DNA of 64,000 bases from CAYSGL01 sp964520985 (GTDB taxonomy: Bacteria > Pseudomonadota > Alphaproteobacteria > Micavibrionales > Micavibrionaceae): positions 54,851-118,850 of the forward strand of contig CAZFPB010000004.1 in NCBI GenBank assembly GCA_964520985.1, read 5' to 3'. The position numbers and the translations under genes are program-made. The notes under the pieces are model-generated. The model ran no database searches and was not told the origin of the DNA. It was given only the letters and a program-made list of their open reading frames with translations. This document shows positions 30,275 to 38,018 of the stretch, piece by piece (the stretch's first letter is position 1; the number at the start of each line of letters is the position of its first letter).

Positions 30275-30695
30275 AAAGAGAAAACCTGGACGCCCTGTAG
30301 CAGGCTCTAAAAATCCATTCCATCCTCAAGATGAGGCTAATTACCTCAGTTGGGATCACGGCTTTAATGCTACAACAAAAGATGACTGTCCTTATGATCC
30401 TAAAGATTCTGAAGCAAGGCAAGCTCATGCAGCTTGGCAAAAGGGTTTTGCTGCAAATACCAACCGTAAAGCTGTAGCAGTTATTTCTGAAGATGATTTA
30501 GAAATTATTCCTACTACAGTAACTAATACTGGATCTAATCTTGCTAGTATTGACACTGCTTTACTTGAACAAGAATTAAAAAAGAGAAAAATAAAAGACC
30601 TTGAACAGCAGCTTCAAAAAGAAGCTCAACTGGTCAAAGCCTTAGAAGATATTAGATTAAGTATTACTAAACTTAAAGTATTAATGGGGGATTAA
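30264..30695 (+). CDS. RMF/CrpP-like domain protein with an AT-hook-like N-terminus
   Basis: 143 residues. The N-terminus has KRKPGRPVAGSK, an AT-hook-like G-R-P core. Residues about 27-63 (WDHGFNATTKDDCPYDPKDS, then AWQKGFAAN) match the pattern of ribosome modulation factor: G-[YF], CPY, W-x2-G. The rest is a coiled coil (EQELKKRKIKDLEQQLQKEA). RMF dimerises ribosomes in stationary phase. A phage homologue might bind host ribosomes or nucleic acid; this is inferred only. Confidence 0.6.
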   Translation: MAVEKRKPGRPVAGSKNPFHPQDEANYLSWDHGFNATTKDDCPYDPKDSEARQAHAAWQKGFAANTNRKAVAVISEDDLEIIPTTVTNTGSNLASIDTALLEQELKKRKIKDLEQQLQKEAQLVKALEDIRLSITKLKVLMGD

Positions 30696-30696
30696 A

Positions 30697-31011
30697 ATGA
30701 AAAAGTTATTTTGTTTATTATTGATTCTTTTGATTCCTGGTTGTGCTACAACTAAAACTAAATTCCAGGTTGGAGATTGTGTAGAGATTGCTCCGGACTT
30801 AGCTCAAAGGCTTCCTGCCCAAGCTCAACAAATGTTACCTTTGATCAATACTAAAGTTGTAGACAAAGGAGAGGAGTACTACGTAATTCAGGTTAGTATT
30901 CCTGTTGCTGCTGCGCTGGTCGAGATTCATGCGCATAAGTTTGCAGACTTAGAAAGAGAAGTAAATAAAGTAGAGTGCGATAAAACTTTAAAATCTGATC
31001 TATTAATGTAA
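30697..31011 (+). CDS. Lipoprotein
   Basis: 104 residues. A signal peptide with the lipobox LIPGC (Cys16) is followed by ATTKTKFQVGDCVEIAPDLA. Residue +2 is Ala, which favours outer membrane sorting in Gram-negative hosts. The mature part has the V-GD-x-V turn like the small SH3-like proteins. It could be a superinfection exclusion lipoprotein or an outer-membrane spanin-like partner. Function not shown. Confidence 0.65.
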   Translation: MKKLFCLLLILLIPGCATTKTKFQVGDCVEIAPDLAQRLPAQAQQMLPLINTKVVDKGEEYYVIQVSIPVAAALVEIHAHKFADLEREVNKVECDKTLKSDLLM

Positions 31012-31022
31012 AGGAGTTTGTT

Positions 31023-31205
31023 ATGCTTAAGTTTAAATACGGAGATAGCGTAGAAGTAGTAAATGATTCTTTTTATACTGGAACTTTTGGTACAATTATG
31101 AAATTTAATAATAAAGCTGAAGGAGAGGTTGATTATTTAATTAGAACTCATAAACTAGATCAAGAAATTTGGGTCAACGGCAAGCATTTAAAAAAAGATG
31201 AATAA
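31023..31205 (+). CDS. Small SH3-like protein, last + strand gene
   Basis: 60 residues. MLKFKYGDSVEVVNDSFYTG, then GTIMKF, is a classic small SH3/KOW barrel opening with the K-x-GD-x-V turn. AAAGGAG precedes the start. It lacks the LLY tail and ends at the terminator region. Confidence 0.6.
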   Translation: MLKFKYGDSVEVVNDSFYTGTFGTIMKFNNKAEGEVDYLIRTHKLDQEIWVNGKHLKKDE

Positions 31206-31212
31206 AAAAAGA

Positions 31213-31249
31213 CAGCCTACTACCGGAACCGAGAAACCGGAGTAGACTG
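31213..31249 (-). terminator. Terminator for the - strand structural operon
   Basis: The stem pairs 31213-31221 with 31241-31249 (CAG-x-CTACT with AGTAG-x-CTG) and 31223-31226 with 31237-31240 (CCGG). On the - strand it is followed by TCTTTTTTT (31212-31204), giving a proper Rho-independent terminator for leftward transcription. Confidence 0.8.
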
Positions 31250-31259
31250 CCTATAAATG

Positions 31260-31288
31260 GCCCGGTATTTCCGGGCTTTCTTTTATTT
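31260..31288 (+). terminator. Terminator for the + strand operon
   Basis: GCCCGG (31260-31265) pairs with CCGGGC (31271-31276) around a 5-base loop, followed by TTTCTTTTATTT. It ends rightward transcription just before the last - strand gene, so the two hairpins form a convergent terminator pair. Confidence 0.85.
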
Positions 31289-32182
31289 AAAAGACTTCTT
31301 GCTTTCAGACATCATAATACGAACTGCTACGTCCGCCTCAGTGCCTGCAAAAGTAGATACATCATCCAACCTTAAAGATCCATCAGATTCTAGACTTACT
31401 ACTTCTAACATTCTACCTTCAGCTTGACCTTCTAAAATTTGAACGAAATCTAAAGCTAATGCTCCAGAAACCATTGAAGAAGTTGCAGGAACTGGGTCAG
31501 AGCCTGGCGCAACAGTCGTTACGGTAACTGAGCCAACATTTGAATCATCTTCAACGTAGGAAGCTGGAACTGCTCTCGGACCAGGATTGCCGTATAGAAT
31601 AGAAACTAAGTTATTAACTCGTGGGAAACCTAGAGTAGGGCACGCAGTAACTAAAGCGGAGGCAAGTTTAGTGGCCACTTGATCAGCGTTATCAGTACTT
31701 AAAATATCAACTTGTACTTGAACATCAGCAGCTAAGTACTCAGCTCCAGTAGGAGCAGTGTCGTCTGAATCAATATTAAACCAAGCTGCAACAGCAGAAT
31801 CATCAAAATCTGCAAAGGCAATATACTCAGCTTGAGATAAAATATTAGCAGCTGGAATTGCTAAGCTAAACTCAGCAGTCGTACCAGGAATTTCTGCCGT
31901 ACCAGGAAGCATTAAGCTTAAACCGAAATCACTTGAACCATAATCCATACGCTCAAGAAAAGCAGCAACAACTCTAAATTCTAGAATAGGATCACCAGGA
32001 ACTGAGTTATATCCAAAGCTACGATCCATTCGACGTTGAGGCTTACGCATTAAACTTTGAGCAGCTGGGCTGGCTTGAAGAACTGGACCACGTTTGTTAG
32101 CCTTAGTTGCGTCAACAGTTGCTTCTAATACTGCACGTTCTTTACGTTTAACTTTATTAACTAGTTTTTGACCTTTTGACAT
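31283..32182 (-). CDS. Virion-associated protein with one baseplate-type repeat domain
   Basis: 299 residues. The N-terminus is basic (GQKLVNKVKRKERAVLEATV). Residues about 115-220 (AEYIAFADFDDSAVAAWFNI ... NADQVATKLASAL) closely resemble the domain repeated four times in the gpJ-like protein at 45669. The rest is Ala/Gly/Thr/Val-rich like structural proteins. AAAGGA lies 9 bases before ATG. It is the last gene of the late operon. Its location in the particle is unknown. Confidence 0.6.
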   Translation of the reverse strand: MSKGQKLVNKVKRKERAVLEATVDATKANKRGPVLQASPAAQSLMRKPQRRMDRSFGYNSVPGDPILEFRVVAAFLERMDYGSSDFGLSLMLPGTAEIPGTTAEFSLAIPAANILSQAEYIAFADFDDSAVAAWFNIDSDDTAPTGAEYLAADVQVQVDILSTDNADQVATKLASALVTACPTLGFPRVNNLVSILYGNPGPRAVPASYVEDDSNVGSVTVTTVAPGSDPVPATSSMVSGALALDFVQILEGQAEGRMLEVVSLESDGSLRLDDVSTFAGTEADVAVRIMMSESKKSFK

Positions 32183-32195
32183 TTATTTAATTCCT

Positions 32196-32783
32196 TTAAG
32201 GTTTAAAAAATCTTACATTATTAAAAGGTTTCATCATGTCTACGTGAACCCAATTAGCACCTTTTATGTCTTCCATTCTTATATCAAACTCTTCCAACTT
32301 ACCTTTCAAAAGTTCTCTAACTTCATCACAAGTTTTTCCACTACAGCTCCAGTCTACTCCTTGTCCTATTTTATGAGCAGACTTTTTAGCTCCCTTAATG
32401 AAAGCGTTATAGTCTTGGCCATGTCTTATGTTATCAGGTTGATTTAGAACTGGTCTTATCCAAACGTGGATACTAATTGGAGATTTTAATTCTTCTCTAA
32501 TTAAATCCATTTTCTCAGCCATCTTTACTATGTTTTCTTTTTCTTCTTCTGAAGGAATATGCAACACATTCCATGATGGAAGGTATAAAGCTTCTTTCAC
32601 AGTAAAGTACTTTGATATTTTAGCTTTTGGATCTGTCCAATCTATTTCAACTTTCTTAGGTTCTTCTTCTTTAGGAGTTTCCGGAACTTGGCTTTTTGGA
32701 GGATTTTTTGGAGCGTTTTGTTGAGGACTTTTTAGAAGATTTTCGAGTAGGTTTAATATTATTGTTAGAAAGCTTTGCTGCAT
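32196..32783 (-). CDS. Endolysin, peptidase M15A-like
   Basis: 195 residues. The M15 metallopeptidase motifs are SAHKIGQGVDW (His137 and Asp144 zinc ligands) and NWVHVDM (Asp/His180-x-Asp182, catalytic and zinc His). ISKYFTVKEALYLPSW is the usual M15A opening. Such enzymes cut D-Ala-containing cross-bridges or stems of peptidoglycan. A hydrophobic N-terminal helix (SFLTIILNLLENLL) and a Pro/Lys/Glu linker precede the domain, possibly a membrane anchor or signal-arrest-release element. The first 113 bases overlap the GIY-YIG gene in another frame. Confidence 0.8.
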   Translation of the reverse strand: MQQSFLTIILNLLENLLKSPQQNAPKNPPKSQVPETPKEEEPKKVEIDWTDPKAKISKYFTVKEALYLPSWNVLHIPSEEEKENIVKMAEKMDLIREELKSPISIHVWIRPVLNQPDNIRHGQDYNAFIKGAKKSAHKIGQGVDWSCSGKTCDEVRELLKGKLEEFDIRMEDIKGANWVHVDMMKPFNNVRFFKP

Positions 32784-33192
32784 TTTTAACCCCTACGGTT
32801 TTTACAGTCATTATTCTCACCTTATTATCTTTGGTTATTATTTTTCTATATGGATTGTGGTGTTGTTTTAAAGATTCACTGATTTTCTTTTTAGTTTCTT
32901 CTGAAAGTTTTCCTTTAGAAGAAGCTTCTCTTAAATTATAACCAAAATCTCTATTGTAGCTTTTGTATAAATTAATATAAAAATCTTCCCAATGAGTTAA
33001 GGCTTGTTTAGAAGCGCATATTCTTAATACTTGTATTTCAAAATTCTCTTTTTTATTTTTACGCATAGCTTTATATAAATAATTACAATTCTTATTCGTG
33101 TAGTGTTGATTAAAACGGACTGTAGGTTCTCTTACAGTCTGCCCTACGTAAACTTTATTATTTATTTTATTAACTATTTTGTAAACATACAT
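32671..33192 (-). CDS. GIY-YIG homing endonuclease
   Basis: 173 residues. MYVYKIVNKINNKVYVGQT is the GIY-YIG opening (here V-Y-K ... V-Y-V-G), with catalytic Arg in EPTVRFNQH. HWEDFYINLYKSYN continues the nuclease domain. SEETKKKISESLKQHHNP is a NUMOD3-type DNA-binding motif. The C-terminal tail (KSSKKSSTKRSKKSSKK) is low-complexity and overlaps the endolysin start, suggesting the frame was extended into the neighbour after insertion. Confidence 0.8.
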   Translation of the reverse strand: MYVYKIVNKINNKVYVGQTVREPTVRFNQHYTNKNCNYLYKAMRKNKKENFEIQVLRICASKQALTHWEDFYINLYKSYNRDFGYNLREASSKGKLSEETKKKISESLKQHHNPYRKIITKDNKVRIMTVKTVGVKNAAKLSNNNIKPTRKSSKKSSTKRSKKSSKKPSSGNS

Positions 33193-33212
33193 GAAAAGAG
33201 AAAATTCTCCAG

Positions 33213-34016
33213 CTAAAATTTTTTTTCTAGTAGCCCATAAACAAATAAATAATCACCTCCAGATAATGTTTTATCTTTGTCTGAAGATTGATAATCTTTG
33301 CCAAAGTCTCTCTCCCAAAGCCATGCGGCTTTTCGGTCTTTTGAGCTAGGTAGGCGATTTGATGGGAAATAAGTTTCATTATTTAGTATAGTATATGCTA
33401 TATCAACTCTTCCAGCAGCATATTGAAATAAGGCGTTTTCAGGATTTCTATTAGCATGAAACTCTAATAAATCCTTATACTTATCTTTTCCAATAAGTCT
33501 ATTTCTTAATAATATGTGAAGTACGCTTAAGTGAGCCTGGTAGCCAGTTACCATTTTACCTTCAAATTGAGGTATTATTCTAAGCCAAGGTCTGGAAGGA
33601 CCTCCTAGCCTATAGCTGATCCAAGCAAAAGTACTTAATAAACCCGGGGTCATAAACGTTCGAGAAAGGGAACCCTGACCCATAATTAAAATATGAGCCA
33701 GAGCATATCCTATAACTCGCTCGGATATATCAAGCCTATTATTTACATAAGCATACCAAGCAAGACCTATAAACATATCTCTGGAGATAGTAGACTTAGA
33801 CCCTCCACAAGAGAGACATTCAGGATATCCATTAATAGGTCTTCTAAACCATTGACCCTTGGAATCCATAGCAGCGCCTACGTCTACCTCAACTCCAGGC
33901 ACACAACCTATTAAAGCAGAAAATAATAGACTGTCGCATTCCTCCGTATAAACAAAACCATTATTGTCTGCTACTTTATTCAACTCTTTGATATACAATT
34001 CAAATTTAGTAAGCAT
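33213..34016 (-). CDS. Unknown helical protein, possibly virion-associated
   Basis: 267 residues, rich in aromatic residues and helices. GSKSTISRDMFIGLAWYAYV, then VIGYALAHILIMGQGSLSRT, and the end LWERDFGKDYQSS...YLFVYGLLEKKF show repeated helix pairs that could form an alpha/alpha toroid, as in some glycan-active enzymes. It lies between the tail fibre genes and the lysis genes. A receptor-glycan enzyme is one possibility but no catalytic residues are assigned. Confidence 0.5.
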   Translation of the reverse strand: MLTKFELYIKELNKVADNNGFVYTEECDSLLFSALIGCVPGVEVDVGAAMDSKGQWFRRPINGYPECLSCGGSKSTISRDMFIGLAWYAYVNNRLDISERVIGYALAHILIMGQGSLSRTFMTPGLLSTFAWISYRLGGPSRPWLRIIPQFEGKMVTGYQAHLSVLHILLRNRLIGKDKYKDLLEFHANRNPENALFQYAAGRVDIAYTILNNETYFPSNRLPSSKDRKAAWLWERDFGKDYQSSDKDKTLSGGDYLFVYGLLEKKF

Positions 34017-34026
34017 CTTTTATTGT

Positions 34027-36096
34027 TTATCCGGTAGGAAGTACATAACTAAAGCTAACTGCCGTTTGAAGACCGGCAGCTTGGCTTGCTGTGAAATTTG
34101 AAGCATTTTGCATATGCATAACCAAATTTCCACTCGTTGCTACGTTCCAACGAGTAAGCAGTGCGGAGTTTCCGCCGCCGCTCATTGCCCAGCCAGACGC
34201 CACTTGAAGATCTGTTGTCGGACGAGCCCAAGATGGTATTGGAGGATTTTGTGTTTGTAAATTAGATACTGCAGGAGTTGCTGGCATAGTGACTGAAAAT
34301 GCTGGTATGTTCACAGTTACAATTGAACCAATTCTAATTACTCGAATATTAACATCTGCAGAAACGTTACCAGAAGCTCCAGAAGCGTAAAATTTAATTA
34401 CTGTATTAGCTTCATAGTATTTATCTAATACTATTGATTGAGGCTGATCTAATAATTTAATCCCTTCTGTAAAAGTTTTAACTCCTGCTAAGCTTTGGTT
34501 TTGAGTGCTTATTAAACCTGCTTGAGTAGTAGTAGCTTGGCTAAATCCTACAGCTTGACCGCCAGAAATCTTTTTAACTCTCCAACGATAAGTACTGAAG
34601 GTGCTCCAAGCTAATCCTGTGGCGGCGTAAGTAGGTCCGGAAGTTGTGCATCCGCCGTTGCCGAAAACTACTTGAACTGAAGTAGCATTAACATAACTTA
34701 CGTACACGCCGTATAAAGCATTATTCTGTCTCATAGGAGAGAATAAGAAAGAAGCTTCTTGCCAAACATCTCCGCCTGAATTTAATTCTAATACTATAGA
34801 ATCAGTAGCTAAAATAGGAGTTTTAAACTGTACTCTAAAATTAGTAGAACTAGTAGTGCCAGTGGTAGTACTATTAATTGAACCAATCGCCGCACCTTGA
34901 GGGCCATAAGCAAAAGCAGTAGTATCACTAGCTCCTGCAGCAGTAATTCCACTTGAGTTAAAAGCGTACTCTACGTCGTTATTACCTAAGAAAGAATTAC
35001 GACCTAATAATTCATTAACTGGAGCAGAGAAATTAAGAGTCCATATAGAGTTTGATGCCATCTCTGTACCGATGTATACAACATTGCTTGCAGGTTTTTG
35101 TACGCAAACGATATTAGCATAACTTGGGTTTCTACGTATTGCTAAAGCTGCTTGATATTGAGCTGATCCAGCTGCTGAAAATACGTTAGCGAAACCTAAA
35201 CTCTGGTTAATATTTCCTGCTGCTGGAATTAAGCTATTAGCGAAAGTATATCCAGAAGGTAAAGCGAAGTTTAAATTACCTGTAGCTCCGCCGGCGGGAG
35301 CTCCAGATTTAGTAGCAGTCATAATAACATCAATGTCTTCACCGTTCTCACGATAAATACCGGCTAAGTTTGAGAAACCAGATAGAACCTGCTGCTGATC
35401 GGTCACTACTGGAGTGAAAGTTCTCCAAGGACCTGCTCCAGTTCCAGGAACAACATCACCAGGGCCTACAAATACGTTAGAGAAGAATATAGGCCAAAGT
35501 GGAGCAATAGCCTTAACCCTTAATTCTAAATAAGGAGTTGAGTCAGTATCAAAAGAAGCTTCGAAAGTTTGATTACCGTCTATTAAGAAACTTTCTCCAG
35601 AAACGTCCGTAGATAACGGTAACCTAGTATAACTTCCAGCATAATTGGAAGCACTATTCTTCCAAACTTGAATACTCCAAGTATCATTACCAGAAGCATT
35701 CGCAGCCAAAGCAACTTTAAGTTTTTTATTTAAATCTGTACCATCTAACGTGAAACGATACCTAGCATAGTCATTAGGATCTCCTGATCCTTCTGCAGCA
35801 AAACCAGTACCTTGAGAATTGAATCTAGGTAAGCTGGTAGAAGTATCCCTAGACAAAAACATTAAACCTGCAGAAACCCAAATATTAGTGTTGGTTTGAG
35901 CTGAAGGATTTTTAATGTAATTTGTGTCAGCTGTAGCAGTTTCTTCGCCTAGGTTAGTCCAAGCACCATTTTTATAGAATCTAAAGGTACTTGCGCCAGT
36001 ATCGTAATAGACGTCGCCGTTTTGAGGATCAGAAGGAGGTGTTCCTTGGCCTCTAAAATTTACGCCTGACGCTACTTTAAGAAAATTCTTTGCCAT
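34027..36096 (-). CDS. Tail fibre-like protein with shared N-terminal module
   Basis: 689 residues. The first 50 residues (FLKVASGVNFRGQGTPPSDP, NGDVYYDTGASTFRFYKNGA) are nearly the same module as in the 36345 product, suggesting a common attachment site. The rest is beta-rich with many Gly, Ser, Ala, Asn and Thr. The C-terminal region (VIRIGSIVTVNIPAFSVTMP ... VSFSYVLPTG) is like distal phage fibre or knob domains. The protein is likely part of the receptor-binding apparatus. Confidence 0.7.
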   Translation of the reverse strand: MAKNFLKVASGVNFRGQGTPPSDPQNGDVYYDTGASTFRFYKNGAWTNLGEETATADTNYIKNPSAQTNTNIWVSAGLMFLSRDTSTSLPRFNSQGTGFAAEGSGDPNDYARYRFTLDGTDLNKKLKVALAANASGNDTWSIQVWKNSASNYAGSYTRLPLSTDVSGESFLIDGNQTFEASFDTDSTPYLELRVKAIAPLWPIFFSNVFVGPGDVVPGTGAGPWRTFTPVVTDQQQVLSGFSNLAGIYRENGEDIDVIMTATKSGAPAGGATGNLNFALPSGYTFANSLIPAAGNINQSLGFANVFSAAGSAQYQAALAIRRNPSYANIVCVQKPASNVVYIGTEMASNSIWTLNFSAPVNELLGRNSFLGNNDVEYAFNSSGITAAGASDTTAFAYGPQGAAIGSINSTTTGTTSSTNFRVQFKTPILATDSIVLELNSGGDVWQEASFLFSPMRQNNALYGVYVSYVNATSVQVVFGNGGCTTSGPTYAATGLAWSTFSTYRWRVKKISGGQAVGFSQATTTQAGLISTQNQSLAGVKTFTEGIKLLDQPQSIVLDKYYEANTVIKFYASGASGNVSADVNIRVIRIGSIVTVNIPAFSVTMPATPAVSNLQTQNPPIPSWARPTTDLQVASGWAMSGGGNSALLTRWNVATSGNLVMHMQNASNFTASQAAGLQTAVSFSYVLPTG

Positions 36097-36108
36097 TTAT
36101 TTATTACC

Positions 36109-36345
36109 TTATTTATGTAAGTTAATAGTTTGACCTGATTCTTTTTCCATGTTCTGTTTGATTAACAAGAATCTTTCGTTAGAGAATTGGAACAACATAT
36201 CTTGCATTGGTATTTCTACTCGACTTTCGTTCTCCGTAATAAAGAATCTATGCGTTCCTGTTTCTACTAAACCGTCTCCTTTAACTTTTTTAATTTTTTT
36301 CCAGAACATTTGTTTTGCAGTTTTATATTTTACTGTATAAGTCAT
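36109..36345 (-). CDS. Small protein between two fibre genes
   Basis: 78 residues. MTYTVKYKTAKQMFWKKIKK then HRFFITENESRVEIPMQDML looks like a compact beta-sheet domain. It overlaps the neighbouring fibre gene by one base. It may be a fibre assembly chaperone by position, but this is not shown by motif. Confidence 0.55.
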   Translation of the reverse strand: MTYTVKYKTAKQMFWKKIKKVKGDGLVETGTHRFFITENESRVEIPMQDMLFQFSNERFLLIKQNMEKESGQTINLHK

Positions 36346-37991
36346 TACTTAACCCTCACAATATAGAATGTACTCAAGTATAAAGGCCTGTTTTCGGTGG
36401 CAGAAGCTGCGCTGGAAGTTACGGCATTGTTAGTTACCGCATGAGCAGATAAGGCAACATCTTGACTTCTGGTAGTAGCGCTTGAAGAAGCTGGACCAGA
36501 TAAAGCAGAAGCACCGGTTCCAGAAGGAGCTGCTAAAGCGCCGCCGGTATAATAAGTTGCAGTGTTGAAGTTAGGATAAGTAACTCCAATACCACTACTG
36601 CCGCCTGTAGACAAACCGTTTGCAAAGTTAAAACTTAAAGTTCCGCCAGTTGTCCAAGTAGTAGATGCAGCATTTAAAGAAGTTTGAGTGTACATCGTAC
36701 CACCATTATTATATAAAATCTGGTGGGCGTGGGCGATATTGTGATTGTGAGCGTTAACAGTAAAAGTAGGTTGTGTAATTGTGTGGTTAGCTACTGCTAC
36801 GTTAGAAGTAACTGAGTGAGTGTGAGCTGCACTATTGTTACCGCCTGGCGTGCCTGCTGCAGTGCTACCCATTAAAAATCTAGAGTCGGTCATGTTAGGT
36901 AAGAATCTACCAGCCGCATTCCAGATAGGACTTGCTGCATCATTGTAAGCAGCGCCAGATGCAACTCTCCATTGCTCAGGTAAGAAAGCGTTAACTCCTG
37001 CTACGTTATTAGCTCCTGGTCCAACTAAAGTAAAAGTACCGTTTGAACCGTTAACATAATAACCAGGATTGTAAGCAATGATAGAACCTACAGGAGGTAG
37101 TCCAGGAACGTTTAAAGTAGCTGCTACGCTAGAATAAGAAGGAACTCCTGAAGGACCTCCAGGTTGATCAGACCAACGTGACGTCCAGTATTTTAAAACT
37201 GCATCTCCGTCACCAGCTTCTGAATCAAAATCTAGACTAATATCACTACCGTCAAAACTTCCAGAGAAGGAAATACCAACATCGTTTAAATCTGAACCAG
37301 TTGTAGAAACTGCAATATCAGTTCCATCAACAGTAGTTAAATAAATATGACCTAGAGCTTTTTTAGCTCCTCTAACTATAGAGAAAGAAATAATCCAGTT
37401 TTCGCTTCCGGCTGGATCGACAGTAAATACGCTGCCGCTAGAGCCGTCAGCAATATCTAAATTCTTAATAGAACCAATCTCAACGAAATCAGTTCCTTTA
37501 TCACCATTAAATAATCTAACAGTATCATTGATTAAAAATTCACCAGATTCAGTACAATAAACTATCTGGTTTGAGAATAGATCACCTTTAATAACATAGA
37601 CTAAATCTCCAGCAACAGGAGTATAACTTCCATTGAAAGCTATAATTGCTGTCCAAACTACTGAAGTTGCTACGTTAGAAGCTTGGTATATTCTTGTATT
37701 ATCTGAAGCTAGGTTTGTAAAAAATACTTGGTCTCCGTCTGCTACTGCTTGGCCGTCCAAAATAGGATTAGCTCCAGTAGGAAGACTAGTAGATACAGGA
37801 TCATAGAGAGTTGCTTTAACAGTTCCAGAACCGGAGCCTGATCCTACGTCAGACCAAGCTCCATTCTTGTATAGTCTTAAAGCGGAAAGAGTTGTGTCAA
37901 AGTAGACGTCACCGTCCCCAGGATTACTAGGAACGGTTGACTGACCTTTGAAATTTAAACCTTTTTCTACTCGAAAAAAATTATTTGCCAT
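36345..37991 (-). CDS. Tail fibre / collar-type protein
   Basis: 548 residues built of three parts: the shared N-terminal module (residues 1-50, GDGDVYFDTTLSALRLYKNG), a middle module (about 60-290, starting YDPVSTSLP) also found in the 39502 protein, and a phage tail collar-like end. The end has WNAAGRFLPNMTDSRFLMGS, His-rich HTHSV and HNHNIAHAHQ that may bind metal as in T4 gp12, and ENRPLYLSTFYIVRVK. The mosaic build is typical of receptor-binding fibres. Confidence 0.8.
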   Translation of the reverse strand: MANNFFRVEKGLNFKGQSTVPSNPGDGDVYFDTTLSALRLYKNGAWSDVGSGSGSGTVKATLYDPVSTSLPTGANPILDGQAVADGDQVFFTNLASDNTRIYQASNVATSVVWTAIIAFNGSYTPVAGDLVYVIKGDLFSNQIVYCTESGEFLINDTVRLFNGDKGTDFVEIGSIKNLDIADGSSGSVFTVDPAGSENWIISFSIVRGAKKALGHIYLTTVDGTDIAVSTTGSDLNDVGISFSGSFDGSDISLDFDSEAGDGDAVLKYWTSRWSDQPGGPSGVPSYSSVAATLNVPGLPPVGSIIAYNPGYYVNGSNGTFTLVGPGANNVAGVNAFLPEQWRVASGAAYNDAASPIWNAAGRFLPNMTDSRFLMGSTAAGTPGGNNSAAHTHSVTSNVAVANHTITQPTFTVNAHNHNIAHAHQILYNNGGTMYTQTSLNAASTTWTTGGTLSFNFANGLSTGGSSGIGVTYPNFNTATYYTGGALAAPSGTGASALSGPASSSATTRSQDVALSAHAVTNNAVTSSAASATENRPLYLSTFYIVRVK

Positions 37992-38018
37992 GGTTCACTA
38001 TCCCCAAGCAGGAATTAA

